The translations under genes were made by a program, and so were the position numbers. From the NCBI RefSeq assembly GCF_003050785.1, contig NZ_QAOH01000008.1, forward strand, positions 62,001 to 126,000: a stretch of 64,000 nt of DNA, written 5' to 3'. The stretch is from Celeribacter persicus (GTDB lineage Bacteria; Pseudomonadota; Alphaproteobacteria; Rhodobacterales; Rhodobacteraceae). Shown here one piece after another: positions 50,005-57,654 of this stretch. The notes below the pieces were generated by a model. It did not search any database. It was given only the letters and a program-made list of their open reading frames with translations, and had not been told where the DNA came from. The first letter of the stretch is position 1, and each line of letters starts with the position of its first letter.

Positions 50005-50091
50005 GTGAGACGCGCATATTGGAACACGCGCGTTGTTCTCACTGTCCCTCGTTCCATACCTGTGCCCGGGCCTAGCGCCCGGGCTTTTTTT
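50005..50091 (+). ncRNA. Candidate small RNA with intrinsic terminator
   Basis: GTGAGA (50005-50010) pairs with TCTCAC (50037-50042) and CGCGC with GCGCG inside it, a long interrupted hairpin with loop ATATTGGAACAC. A second hairpin, GCCCGGG-CCTAGCG-CCCGGGC (50064-50084), is followed by seven T. Between rlmB and the CoA-binding gene no protein is encoded. Size and layout are those of a bacterial small RNA. Confidence 0.55.
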
Positions 50092-50162
50092 GTCAGTTTT
50101 GCCAGGGCACAAATTAAACCCGCGCCGGAGCTTTTTATACCTGAATGCAATCGAAGCTGAGG

Positions 50163-50218
50163 CCCGAGTTTTCTGTTTCGGCATGTTGGGGCTGACTGCG
50201 ACACAGTCGGGCTTTTTT
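50163..50218 (+). terminator. Second terminator with alternative pairing
   Basis: GACTG-CGACA-CAGTC (50194-50208) with GGGC and a run of six T ends a further 100-nt stretch. GCCCGA at 50162-50167 can pair with TCGGGC at 50207-50212, which would break the terminator stem. This mutually exclusive pairing lies just before the CoA-binding gene at 50248 and may act as an attenuator. Confidence 0.55.
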
Positions 50219-50247
50219 CTTTTTCAGAACGCGCTACTATCCTCACC

Positions 50248-50679
50248 ATGCAACATGTTGACCAATTGACCGACACCGATATCGCCCGCATTCTCGGAGA
50301 CACGAAAGTGATCGCCCTCGTCGGCGCGTCGCCCCGGCCCGAACGTCCCTCGCATCAGGTCGGGGAGTTTTTGGCCGCACGTGGGTATAAGGTGATCCCG
50401 GTCAATCCGGGACAGGTGGGGAAAGAGCTTTTCGGCCAGACCGTCGTCGCCTCTCTGTCGGAAATCGACGAGCCGGTGGACATGGTGGACATCTTCCGCC
50501 GCTCCGACGAGGTGATGCATGTGGTCGAGGATTCGCTTAAGCACCTCAAGGGGCTGAAATACATCTGGATGCAGCTTGGTATCGTCAACGACAAGGCCGC
50601 CGCTCTGGCCCATGCGCAGGGGGCCGAGGTGGTGATGGATCGCTGCCCGGCGATTGAAATTCCGCGGCTGGGGCTTTGA
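50248..50679 (+). CDS. CoA-binding domain protein (YccU-like)
   Basis: A 143-residue Rossmann protein of the CoA_binding_2 type: DTKVIALVGASPRPERPSHQVGEFLAARGYKVIPVNPG (about 18-55), then VDMVDIFRRSDEVMHVVED, YIWMQLGIVNDKAAALAHAQGAEVVMDRCPAIE, with the family's conserved final cysteine (DRCP-x-x-E). Such proteins bind CoA and respond to redox state; physiological function is open. It follows terminator-like RNA structures, so expression may be controlled in the leader. Confidence 0.92.
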   Translation: MQHVDQLTDTDIARILGDTKVIALVGASPRPERPSHQVGEFLAARGYKVIPVNPGQVGKELFGQTVVASLSEIDEPVDMVDIFRRSDEVMHVVEDSLKHLKGLKYIWMQLGIVNDKAAALAHAQGAEVVMDRCPAIEIPRLGL

Positions 50680-50708
50680 GTATTTAAACCATCAGAAAGC
50701 CAGCAGCA

Positions 50709-51020
50709 TCAGCCGCGTGAGGCTTTCTCTGCGATGCCCGAAAGCCCTTGGCGACGGGCAAGCTCAGTCAGCACATCGTCAAGCGGAACATCGCGCGCGG
50801 CCAGCATGACCAGCATGTGATAGAGCACGTCTGCGGCCTCATAAGTGAGGTTTTCACGGTCGTTTTTCACTGCGGCGATGATCGCTTCCACGGCTTCTTC
50901 ACCGAATTTTTCGGCGCATTTCTCCGGCCCTTTGGCGAGGAGTTTTGCGGTCCAAGAGCTTTCTGGATCGGCGGATTTTCGGGATTTGATGACCTGTTCG
51001 AGATCGTGCAACACAGACAT
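50709..51020 (-). CDS. hisE: Phosphoribosyl-ATP diphosphatase HisE
   Basis: HisE hydrolyses phosphoribosyl-ATP to phosphoribosyl-AMP, the second step of histidine synthesis. The 103 residues are all-alpha NTP-PPase-like, with PESSWTAKLLAKGPEKCAEKFGEEAVEAIIAAVKNDRENLTYEAADVLYHMLVML (about 19-73), where E-x-x-E and E-x-x-D bind magnesium. A separate hisI must exist elsewhere. It starts 9 nt after hisF and is the last gene of the his cluster. Confidence 0.95.
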   Translation of the reverse strand: MSVLHDLEQVIKSRKSADPESSWTAKLLAKGPEKCAEKFGEEAVEAIIAAVKNDRENLTYEAADVLYHMLVMLAARDVPLDDVLTELARRQGLSGIAEKASRG

Positions 51021-51029
51021 ATATGGTCC

Positions 51030-51827
51030 TCAGTTGAGACGCATGGGGATGCCCCGGGCGGCCATGTATTCCTTGGCCTCCTGGATTGTATAATCCCCGA
51101 AATGGAAAATGGAGGCGGCGAGCACGGCGCTGGCGTGGCCTTCGGTGACACCCTCGACCAGGTGATCGAGATTGCCGACGCCGCCGGAGGCGATGACCGG
51201 GATATTTACGGCATCGGCAATGGTGCGGGTCATCGGGATATTGAAGCCTGCCCGTGTGCCGTCGCGGTCCATGGAGGTCAACAGAATCTCGCCCGCGCCC
51301 TTCTTCTCGATCAGTTTGGCAAATTCCACGGCGTCAATCGGGTGACCGTCCTTGTCGAGCGCGGCTTTGCGGCCGCCATGGGTGAAGATCGCCCATTTCG
51401 TCGGGTTGCCCTCGGTATCCCACTCGATGGTCTTGGCGTCGATGGCGCAGACGATGCACTGGCTGCCGAAGTGATCGGCAGCACGCGCGATCACGTCCGG
51501 ATCGGCCACGGCGGCCGAGTTGAATGACACCTTGTCGGCGCCTGCGAGCAGGAGGTTGCGCACGTCTTCGGTGGTGCGCACGCCGCCGCCGATGGTGAGC
51601 GGCATGAAACATTGCTCGGCGGTGCGGGTGGCAAGATCGTACATCGTGCCACGGTTTTCGTGCGTCGCGTGGATGTCGAGGAAACACAGCTCATCCGCGC
51701 CCGCCGCGTCATAGGCGCGCGCGCTTTCAACGGGATCGCCCGCGTCAATCAGGTCCACGAAATTCACGCCTTTCACCACGCGGCCATCGGCCACGTCGAG
51801 GCAGGGGATGATGCGGGTCTTGAGCAT
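51030..51827 (-). CDS. hisF: Imidazole glycerol phosphate synthase cyclase subunit HisF
   Basis: HisF, with HisH, turns PRFAR and ammonia into IGP and AICAR. The 265-residue half-barrel repeat protein has [23 protein letters not shown] at the start with catalytic aspartate 11, [27 protein letters not shown] (about 80-106) and [15 protein letters not shown] with the second catalytic aspartate near 140. The C-terminus reads [19 protein letters not shown]. It lies between hisA and hisE with the same orientation. Confidence 0.96.
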   Translation of the reverse strand: MLKTRIIPCLDVADGRVVKGVNFVDLIDAGDPVESARAYDAAGADELCFLDIHATHENRGTMYDLATRTAEQCFMPLTIGGGVRTTEDVRNLLLAGADKVSFNSAAVADPDVIARAADHFGSQCIVCAIDAKTIEWDTEGNPTKWAIFTHGGRKAALDKDGHPIDAVEFAKLIEKKGAGEILLTSMDRDGTRAGFNIPMTRTIADAVNIPVIASGGVGNLDHLVEGVTEGHASAVLAASIFHFGDYTIQEAKEYMAARGIPMRLN

Positions 51828-51965
51828 GCGCGTTTGCCTTTGAATTATAGGGCAGGGGGTACTCGCACCCCCTCTGGCCTTCGGCCATTCACCCCCGAGG
51901 ATATTTCGGGACGAAAGAAAGACGGGTTCGTCTTAGTCCCCGGGGCCGGGCAATGCAATCGCCTG
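51828..51965. other. hisA-hisF spacer with a CCCCCGAGGATATT element
   Basis: This 138-nt spacer contains a hairpin CAGGGGGTACTCGCACCCCCTC-like (51853-51876) and TGGCCTTCGGCCA, then CCCCCGAGGATATTTCGGGAC with A/G-rich flanks. From memory similar CCGAGGATATTT strings are dispersed in Rhodobacteraceae genomes next to gene ends, but I cannot show this with one window. Confidence 0.3.
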
Positions 51966-52688
51966 TCAGCTTTTGAGGATTTTGAGTGCTTCTTTCAGGT
52001 CAATCGCTCCATCGTAAAGCGCGCGGCCTGAGATCGCCCCGTTCAAAGGCGCGCCGCAGTTTTTGAGGTTTTCGAGATCGGCAATCGAGGACACGCCGCC
52101 CGACGCGATCACCGGGATCGACACGGCATTGGCGAGTGCTGCGGTTTCCTCAATGTTCGGCCCCTGCATCGCGCCGTCGCGGTTGATGTCGGTGTAGATG
52201 ATTGCCGAGACGCCCGCGTCCTCGAAGCTTTTTGCGAGATCGGTGGCGTTCACATTGGTCTCTTCGGCCCAGCCCTTTGTCGCGACCATGCCCTTGCGCG
52301 CGTCGATGCCCACGGCGACATGGCCGGGGAAGGCGCGTGCCGCTTCGCGCACCAGATCGGGGTTTTCGACCGCCACGGTGCCGAGGATCACACGCTCAAG
52401 CCCCTTGGAAAGCCACATCTCGATGGTCTTCATATCGCGAATGCCGCCGCCCAATTGCGCGGGAACCTTGCATTGCTTGAGAATTTCCTCGACCGGGGCG
52501 GCGTTCACCGGTTCGCCCGCAAACGCGCCATTGAGGTCAACGAGGTGCAGCCATTCACAACCAGCCGCCACGAATTCCAGCGCCTGCGCCGCCGGGTTCT
52601 CGTTGAACACCGTGGCTTTCTCCATCTCGCCTTTGTAAAGCCGCACGGCGTTGCCGTCTTTCAGGTCGATGGCGGGGTAGAGGATCAT
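51966..52688 (-). CDS. hisA: Phosphoribosylformimino-AICAR-P isomerase HisA
   Basis: HisA opens the ribose ring by Amadori rearrangement of ProFAR to PRFAR. The 240-residue TIM barrel shows [23 protein letters not shown] (catalytic aspartate 8), [32 protein letters not shown] (about 82-113) and [15 protein letters not shown] with aspartate near 130 and [12 protein letters not shown]. Start ATG 52688 opens the conserved N-terminus; a longer in-frame stretch runs through the opposite DUF2147 gene and is discarded. The hisH gene lies beyond that inverted gene. Confidence 0.95.
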   Translation of the reverse strand: MILYPAIDLKDGNAVRLYKGEMEKATVFNENPAAQALEFVAAGCEWLHLVDLNGAFAGEPVNAAPVEEILKQCKVPAQLGGGIRDMKTIEMWLSKGLERVILGTVAVENPDLVREAARAFPGHVAVGIDARKGMVATKGWAEETNVNATDLAKSFEDAGVSAIIYTDINRDGAMQGPNIEETAALANAVSIPVIASGGVSSIADLENLKNCGAPLNGAISGRALYDGAIDLKEALKILKS

Positions 52689-52853
52689 GGGCGGGCGCTC
52701 CTGTCGTGAAACTGTTGCGCTCCCTTTGGCATGATTGTGCCGGAAATGCAAAACCCGCTTTGGCGCAATGTGCCGTTGCGTTAGTCTTGCCAGGAAACCG
52801 GTGTCCCGATCAGGATGCGGGCATCTCTGTGAGATATATTGGGAGGATATATC

Positions 52854-53240
52854 ATGAAGCGATTTGCAACCGCAGCTCTGGCTGCGCTGACCCTTGCGGT
52901 CCCTGCCTTTGCCGCCGATCCGGTGGAAGGGACCTGGAAAACCGAGGTGGACGACGGGCATTACGCCTATATCGCCATCAAACCCTGTGGGGCGCAGATT
53001 TGCGGCACCATCGCCAAGGCGTTCGATGCCAAAGGCCCGGTCCAGTCCGACAATATCGGCAAACCGATCGTCTGGGACATGGTTCCGCAAGGCGGCGGCG
53101 CTTACAAAAATGGCAAGATTTGGCAGCCCTCGACGGGCAAGGTCTACAATTCCAAAATGACGCTGTCCGGCAATACCCTGACGGTCAAAGGCTGCGTCGG
53201 GCCGATCTGCAAGGGGCAGACATGGAGCCGTGTGCAGTAA
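52854..53240 (+). CDS. Exported DUF2147 family protein
   Basis: A 128-residue secreted protein: signal peptide [19 protein letters not shown] cut before ADPV near 21, then [30 protein letters not shown] and [29 protein letters not shown], the beta-rich DUF2147 course with two cysteine pairs. A role is not known. It is transcribed against the his genes, between hisH and hisA. GGGAGGA 8 nt before ATG 52854 is a good ribosome binding site and a terminator follows. Confidence 0.92.
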   Translation: MKRFATAALAALTLAVPAFAADPVEGTWKTEVDDGHYAYIAIKPCGAQICGTIAKAFDAKGPVQSDNIGKPIVWDMVPQGGGAYKNGKIWQPSTGKVYNSKMTLSGNTLTVKGCVGPICKGQTWSRVQ

Positions 53241-53259
53241 ACGCTTGATTCGAAACATG

Positions 53260-53284
53260 AAAGGGGCCTCTCGTGGGCCCCTTT
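53260..53284 (+). terminator. Terminator after DUF2147 gene
   Basis: AAAGGGGCC-TCTCGTG-GGCCCCTTT, 20 nt after the stop. The A/T ends make it usable by the opposing hisH transcript too. Confidence 0.8.
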
Positions 53285-53313
53285 GTCTTCTTCATGGTCT
53301 AAATACTCGCTCT

Positions 53314-53952
53314 CTACGGTTTCCAGCCGAGGAAGTTCGACACGATCCGGAGACCTGCCCGCTGGCTTTTCTCAGGATGAAATTGTGTACCGATCATGTT
53401 GCCCTTCGCCACGATGGCGGTGACTTCCTCGCCGTAATTCACATAGGCCAGACGATGCGCCGGGTCCGCCACCTTGAAATGGTAGGAATGGACGAAATAG
53501 GCGTGATCACCGGTGGCCACGCCGTTGAGCACCGGGTGATCCCCTTCGATATGCAGGTTGTTCCAGCCCATATGCGGCACTTTCAGCGCCGGGTCGGAGG
53601 GAGTGATCTTGACCACTTCGCCCCCGATCCAGTCGAAGCCCTTGGTTTTTTCATACTCAAGACCGCGAGTCGCCAGCATCTGCATGCCGATGCAGATGCC
53701 CATGAAGGGGCGGCCCTTCTGGGTCACCGCCTCCGAGATCGCTTCAAAAAGCCCTGTGTAATCGAAGAGCTGTTTCTTGCAGGCCGGAAAGGCGCCATCG
53801 CCCGGCAGGACGATGCGGTCGGCTTTCGCCACCACATCGGGTTCCGAGGTTACGACGATGGTGCCCTCACCGCGCTCGCGCGCCATGCGCTCGAACGCCT
53901 TGTGGGCAGAATGGAGATTGCCGCTGTCGTAATCGACGAGTGCTGTCAGCAT
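53314..53952 (-). CDS. hisH: Imidazole glycerol phosphate synthase glutaminase subunit HisH
   Basis: HisH supplies ammonia from glutamine to HisF. The 212-residue class I glutaminase has MLTALVDYDSGNLHSAHKAF, IVLPGDGAFPACKKQL (about 46-61), the nucleophile in GRPFMGICIGMQMLATRGLEYE (G-x-C-x-G, cysteine near 86) and the His-x-Glu pair in MIGTQFHPEKSQRAGL (about 185-200). It follows hisB after 28 nt and is separated from hisA by the inverted DUF2147 gene. Confidence 0.95.
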   Translation of the reverse strand: MLTALVDYDSGNLHSAHKAFERMARERGEGTIVVTSEPDVVAKADRIVLPGDGAFPACKKQLFDYTGLFEAISEAVTQKGRPFMGICIGMQMLATRGLEYEKTKGFDWIGGEVVKITPSDPALKVPHMGWNNLHIEGDHPVLNGVATGDHAYFVHSYHFKVADPAHRLAYVNYGEEVTAIVAKGNMIGTQFHPEKSQRAGLRIVSNFLGWKP

Positions 53953-53980
53953 GTCTTTGTCTCTTCAGGTGCGGATGCGC

Positions 53981-54568
53981 TCAGAGTGCACCCTTGGTCG
54001 AGGGCAGGCTGTCCGCCATACGCGGGTCGATTTCAAGCGCCATGCGCAACGCACGGGCGACCGATTTGAACGCGGCCTCGGCGATGTGGTGTGAATTGAT
54101 CCCGTGGACCTTGTCGATGTGTAGGGTGATGCCGCCGTTCGTGGACAGCGCCTGAAAGAACTCGCGCACCAGTTCCGTATCAAAAGCGCCGATCTTGTCG
54201 GTCGGGAAATCGACATTCCAGACAAGGAAAGGCCGAGCCGAGAGATCGAGCGCGCAGGCGACCTGCGTGTCGTCCATGGCAAGCGCGAAGTGGCCGTAGC
54301 GATAGATGCCCTTCTTGTCGCCGACTGCGCGTGCGAGGGCCTGACCCAGCGCGATGCCCGTGTCCTCGACCGTGTGGTGATCGTCGATATGCGTGTCGCC
54401 CTTGGCGCGGACGGTCATGTCGATCAGCGAGTGGCGCGACAACTGGTCGAGCATGTGGTCGAAAAATCCCACGCCCGTCTGGTTGTCGTATTTGCCCGTG
54501 CCGTCGAGGTCGATCTCGACGGTAATCTCGGTTTCCGCGGTCTTGCGGCTGATCGTGGCTTTGCGCAT
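53981..54568 (-). CDS. hisB: Imidazoleglycerol-phosphate dehydratase HisB
   Basis: HisB removes water from IGP to give imidazole acetol phosphate. The 195-residue monofunctional enzyme shows [21 protein letters not shown] (about 36-56), [22 protein letters not shown] (about 62-83) and [22 protein letters not shown] (about 160-181), the two H-H-x-x-E metal motifs. It lacks the phosphatase domain of enterobacterial HisB. It heads the his cluster; ATG 54568 is chosen by similarity. Confidence 0.96.
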   Translation of the reverse strand: MRKATISRKTAETEITVEIDLDGTGKYDNQTGVGFFDHMLDQLSRHSLIDMTVRAKGDTHIDDHHTVEDTGIALGQALARAVGDKKGIYRYGHFALAMDDTQVACALDLSARPFLVWNVDFPTDKIGAFDTELVREFFQALSTNGGITLHIDKVHGINSHHIAEAAFKSVARALRMALEIDPRMADSLPSTKGAL

Positions 54569-54701
54569 GGGCTGTCCCTTTTCTCGCTTCATGCCGCTTA
54601 TACGCGCCTCATGGCGGATTTGCCAATGGGCACGCCGCTTAAAGCGGTATGCATAAGGGGGCAGTATTTCTGGGCGTTTGGCGGGAGTGTTCGTGAAAAT
54701 C

Positions 54702-54729
54702 AAAAAGCCTCCCGGAAGGGAGGCTTTTT
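54702..54729. terminator. Bidirectional terminator near tRNA-Gly genes
   Basis: AAAAAGCCTCCC-GGAA-GGGAGGCTTTTT, a perfect 12-bp stem, 8 nt beyond the 3' end of the left tRNA-Gly. It ends the tRNA transcript reading leftwards, before the his promoter region. Confidence 0.93.
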
Positions 54730-54737
54730 CGAAGAAT

Positions 54738-54812
54738 TGGAGCGGGTGATGAGATTCGAACTCACGACATTTACCTTGGCAAGGTAACGCTCTACCCCTG
54801 AGCTACACCCGC
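54738..54812 (-). tRNA. tRNA-Gly (GCC), copy 1
   Basis: Acceptor GCGGGTG/CACCCGC, D-arm GCTC-AGGGGTA-GAGC, anticodon arm TTACC-TTGCCAA-GGTAA (anticodon GCC), T-arm GTGAG-TTCGAAT-CTCAT, discriminator T, encoded CCA. It is nearly identical to the second copy 61 nt upstream, with which it is likely co-transcribed. Confidence 0.97.
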
Positions 54813-54873
54813 TCGCGTCCAGCCTGTGACATCGGCTCGGTTATGTCTCTCCGGTGGGTGACCGGAGGGAAGT

Positions 54874-54948
54874 TGGAGCGGGTGATGAGATTCGAACTCA
54901 CGACATTTACCTTGGCAAGGTAACGCTCTACCCCTGAGCTACACCCGC
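54874..54948 (-). tRNA. tRNA-Gly (GCC), copy 2
   Basis: The same sequence as copy 1 through the acceptor, anticodon (GCC) and T-arms, with encoded CCA. The 61-nt spacer between the copies carries a perfect hairpin, CTCCGGT-GGGTG-ACCGGAG (54849-54867), probably a processing or spacing element since it lacks a T-run. Confidence 0.97.
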
Positions 54949-55119
54949 GTCCTTCGGGTGAGGCGTGAGATATGAAATCCCGCCGGGTGCTGCAAGAGGA
55001 AAATCGCGCTTTCGGCGGATTTTTTCGCCCCGCGCGCAAAGGTCCCGGCTTTGGATCGAATATGTCAGCCCGCGCACGCAGCCGTGACCGGTGCGGCCAA
55101 GCTGTCGCAGGGACTTATG

Positions 55120-55134
55120 ATATTTTTTGAATAT
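55120..55134. promoter_or_regulatory. AT-rich inverted repeat upstream of the SQR-like gene
   Basis: ATATT-TTTTG-AATAT at 55120-55134 is a perfect inverted repeat, 104 nt before the SQR-like start, in an AT-rich promoter-like stretch. It resembles ATTC/GAAT-type sites of sulfide-responsive ArsR regulators (BigR/SqrR). No such regulator is in the window. Confidence 0.4.
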
Positions 55135-55237
55135 ATCTTTGATGTGGATTAAGGACAGAGCCCGCAAGTCGGGGTCTGATCCGGATCGGTTTCAAGCTCC
55201 GGCCGCCCTGGCCAGACAAGATTTCTCAGGTGCCCTC

Positions 55238-56395
55238 ATGACGACCTCTAAAACCCATATCATGATCCTCGGCAGCGGTTTCGGCGCGCTGACCGCCGTG
55301 CGCGAAATCCGGAAAAAGAAGGTGCGCGCGCGCATCACCGTGGTGTCGCCGAACAACCATCTCACCTATCTGCCCAGTCTGATCTGGATGCCCTCGGGGC
55401 TTCGGAGTGCCGCCGACATCGACGTCGATCTGACGAAATTCTTTGCCCGCGAACAGGTCGACTGGCTCAAGGGACGGGTGGTCAATGTCCGCGACGAAGG
55501 CCGTACGGTCGACGTGGAGACAGATCGGGAGACCATCGTCGTCACCAATGACGTGCTGATCATCGCAACCGGCGGACGCTATCTCAAGAAACTGCCGGGC
55601 CTCGCAGAACATGCGATCATCCCCTGCGAAGGGGCCACCAAGGGCCAGCTTATCCACGACCGCATTCGCGACATGGAGGGCGGCACCATCGCCATGGGGT
55701 TCGGCACCAACCCGAAAGAGCCGCAGGCGGTGCGTGGCGGGCCGATGTTTGAATTCCTCTTCGGCATCGACACCATGCTGCGCCAACAGGGGCGACGGGA
55801 CAAATTCCGCCTCGTGTTCTTCAACGGTTCGGACCGTCCGGGTCAAAGGCTTGGACCAAAGGCGGTCGACGGGCTTTTGCGCGAGATGTGGAAGCGCGAC
55901 ATTTCGGTGCATATCGGGGCCAAACCCCTGCGTATCGAGGCCGACAGGATCGTCACCGAGCGCGAGGAAATTCCCGCCGATCTGGTGCTCTTCATGTCCG
56001 GGCTGACCGGGCCTCTGTGGCTCGACAATACCGATTTGCCGCGCTCTTCAGGCGGGTTCATTCAGGCGGATGAGAAATGCCGGGTGGTCGGCTGGCCGAA
56101 GACTTATGTGGTGGGTGACACCGGGTCATATCCCGGCCCCGAATGGCTCGCCAAACAGGCGCATCAGGCCGATCTTCAGGCCGAGGCGGCGGTGGCCAAC
56201 ATCGTCGACGAGTTGGCGGGACGGGAACCGAGCCATAATTTCAAGGCGGAGCTTGTCTGCATTGTCGACTCGGTCAACAAGGGCATCCTTGTCTTCCGCA
56301 ATCACAAACTGGCACTCACCCTGCCAAAATGTCGGGTGTTCCACTGGGCCAAGCGGTTTTTTGAGCGGCATTATCTCAAGGCCTATCGGAACTGA
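55238..56395 (+). CDS. FAD-dependent oxidoreductase, sulfide:quinone reductase-like
   Basis: A 385-residue two-dinucleotide-fold flavoprotein: THIMILGSGFGALTAVREIRKKK (G-x-G-x-x-G, about 5-25), LTYLPSLIWMPSG, DVLIIATGGRYL (about 107-118) and YVVGDTGSYPGPEWLAKQAHQADLQA near 290. The course fits the SQR/FCSD group and NDH-2 relatives, which pass electrons from sulfide or NADH to quinone. SQR cysteines are hard to place: one Cys near residue 131 (IIPCEGA) and another near 345 (AELVCIVDS) are candidates. ATG 55238 opens the fold. An inverted repeat lies upstream. Sulfide as substrate is likely, not proven. Confidence 0.82.
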   Translation: MTTSKTHIMILGSGFGALTAVREIRKKKVRARITVVSPNNHLTYLPSLIWMPSGLRSAADIDVDLTKFFAREQVDWLKGRVVNVRDEGRTVDVETDRETIVVTNDVLIIATGGRYLKKLPGLAEHAIIPCEGATKGQLIHDRIRDMEGGTIAMGFGTNPKEPQAVRGGPMFEFLFGIDTMLRQQGRRDKFRLVFFNGSDRPGQRLGPKAVDGLLREMWKRDISVHIGAKPLRIEADRIVTEREEIPADLVLFMSGLTGPLWLDNTDLPRSSGGFIQADEKCRVVGWPKTYVVGDTGSYPGPEWLAKQAHQADLQAEAAVANIVDELAGREPSHNFKAELVCIVDSVNKGILVFRNHKLALTLPKCRVFHWAKRFFERHYLKAYRN

Positions 56396-56396
56396 G

Positions 56397-56425
56397 AAAA
56401 GGGGGCCAGGCGGCCCCCTTCGTTT
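56397..56425. terminator. Terminator between SQR-like and MAPEG genes
   Basis: AAAAGGGGGCC-AGGC-GGCCCCCTT then CGTTT, directly after the SQR-like stop; its right flank reaches the stop of the convergent MAPEG gene. Confidence 0.8.
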
Positions 56426-56810
56426 AGAAAATCGCCATCAGGATGTCAGCGACCGAGAGCACCAGAAGCAGGGCGAAGGTTGAGAGGATGCCGTATTTGC
56501 GGCCCCATTCCTTGTCGCCGCCCTGCATCCCGTAGGCGTGCAGCGCACGGGAGACGATCAGGACGATCCCGGCGAGATGAACGAGGAGGGCAGGTGCGCC
56601 CATGACCTCGAAACCCGCGATCAGGATCAGTGTCAACGGCGCATATTCATTGAAATTGCCATGCGCCCGGATGCGGCGATTGAGCGTGTCATCGCCGCCG
56701 TCGCCAAGCGCCTGTCGCAGGGTAATGCGCTGTTTGATCACGTAGAGCGACAGGTAAAGATAAAGCAGTCCGGCGAGGCCGGCGTAGAAAGCAGTCAGTG
56801 TCAGGGTCAT
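56424..56810 (-). CDS. MAPEG family membrane protein
   Basis: A 128-residue membrane protein with four helices. AGLLYLYLSLYVIKQRI near the start, then RIRAHGNFNEYAPLTLILIAGFEV (about 46-70; the R-x-x-N-x-x-E-x-x-P family motif) and LHAYGMQ mark the MAPEG family (relatives of microsomal glutathione transferase). Bacterial members have mostly unknown substrates. ATG 56810 is chosen; upstream in-frame codons have no similarity. Confidence 0.93.
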   Translation of the reverse strand: MTLTLTAFYAGLAGLLYLYLSLYVIKQRITLRQALGDGGDDTLNRRIRAHGNFNEYAPLTLILIAGFEVMGAPALLVHLAGIVLIVSRALHAYGMQGGDKEWGRKYGILSTFALLLVLSVADILMAIF

Positions 56811-56955
56811 TTCGATGTCTTCGGTTGGAGGATATCTGAACGATTTTTGTGCGATTGTAGCGAAACATATGCCGAAATCATTGTGTGTTGCCGCACAGTC
56901 CATGCGCAGGGGCTGCTCCGTGACCTGTCGTCGCGGGGCAGTTCTGGCCGTCGTC

Positions 56956-57519
56956 TCAGCCGTCGCTCAGCGACGTGCGCGGGTAATGGATCGTGTTGTG
57001 AAACTGCGCGATTTCGCCGGTGAGGTTGCGGTAACCATGTGGCTGATCGGCTGCAAAGCGCAGGCCATCGCCTGATCGCAAGACCTGCCAGTCGCCGTCC
57101 CGGAGCACCTCCATCGCGCCACGGGTGACGAAGACGTCTTCGACCACACCGCTGTCGTGCGGTTCCGAGACATGGCTCTGACCGGGTTCGAGCGTCATCA
57201 GGAAGGTTTCGGACCCGAAGACAGGGTCGAAGGGGAAGACCGTCTGATAGCCGATCGTCGCACCGAGCGCTTTGGGATGGGGCAGGGCGGGGGTGAAGCT
57301 TCCGGTGGTCTGCACCCGGTCTTCGAGAAAGGCGGTGAGCGGCAGGTGAAACCCTTTCGCGATCTTCCAGAGTGTTGCAAGCGTCGGAGAGGATTCTCCG
57401 CGTTCGATTTGGCCCAGCATGGCCTTGCTCACCCCCGTCATCTCTGCGGTCCGGGCAAGGCTGAGGCCTGCACGCATACGGGCAGCCTTGAGATTGATCT
57501 GGATTTTCTCTTCGCTCAT
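56956..57519 (-). CDS. XRE family regulator with cupin domain
   Basis: A 187-residue two-domain regulator. Residues 8-65 form a Cro/C1-type helix-turn-helix (LKAARMRAGLSLARTAEMTGVSKAMLGQIERGESSPTLATLWKIAKGF). The C-terminal part (about 95-187) is a cupin (SETFLMTLEPGQSHVSEPHDSGVVEDVFVTRGAMEVL), the usual small-ligand sensor. Such proteins often control a neighbouring transporter. It is divergent from benE, with a perfect operator between them. ATG 57519 opens the conserved region; the upstream in-frame sequence overlaps the promoter. The ligand is not known. Confidence 0.92.
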   Translation of the reverse strand: MSEEKIQINLKAARMRAGLSLARTAEMTGVSKAMLGQIERGESSPTLATLWKIAKGFHLPLTAFLEDRVQTTGSFTPALPHPKALGATIGYQTVFPFDPVFGSETFLMTLEPGQSHVSEPHDSGVVEDVFVTRGAMEVLRDGDWQVLRSGDGLRFAADQPHGYRNLTGEIAQFHNTIHYPRTSLSDG

Positions 57520-57555
57520 GAGGGTCCGTGCGCGGCTCTCGCATTGTCTCTTGTG

Positions 57556-57599
57556 CGCTATAACGTCCATACGTTATAGCGATCATGGCCGTTATAACG
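57556..57599. promoter_or_regulatory. Perfect operator pair between XRE-cupin and benE
   Basis: CGCTATAACGT-CCAT-ACGTTATAGCG (57556-57581) is a perfect 11-bp inverted repeat; CGTTATAACG (57590-57599), also a perfect palindrome, repeats the same half-site nearby. They occupy the divergent promoter region, 37 nt from the regulator start and about 56 nt from the benE start. The high symmetry makes control by the adjacent XRE protein very likely. Confidence 0.7.
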
Positions 57600-57654
57600 C
57601 ACGACTTGCGGCCTGCCAAACGCTTCCTGCCCAAACCTCGTGGAAAGGCTGCCC

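Noticed and set aside
54766-54790. Reading the tRNA-Gly anticodon as GGC (Ala)
   Set aside because: The anticodon arm is nearly palindromic; on the correct minus strand the loop reads TTGCCAA, anticodon GCC (Gly).
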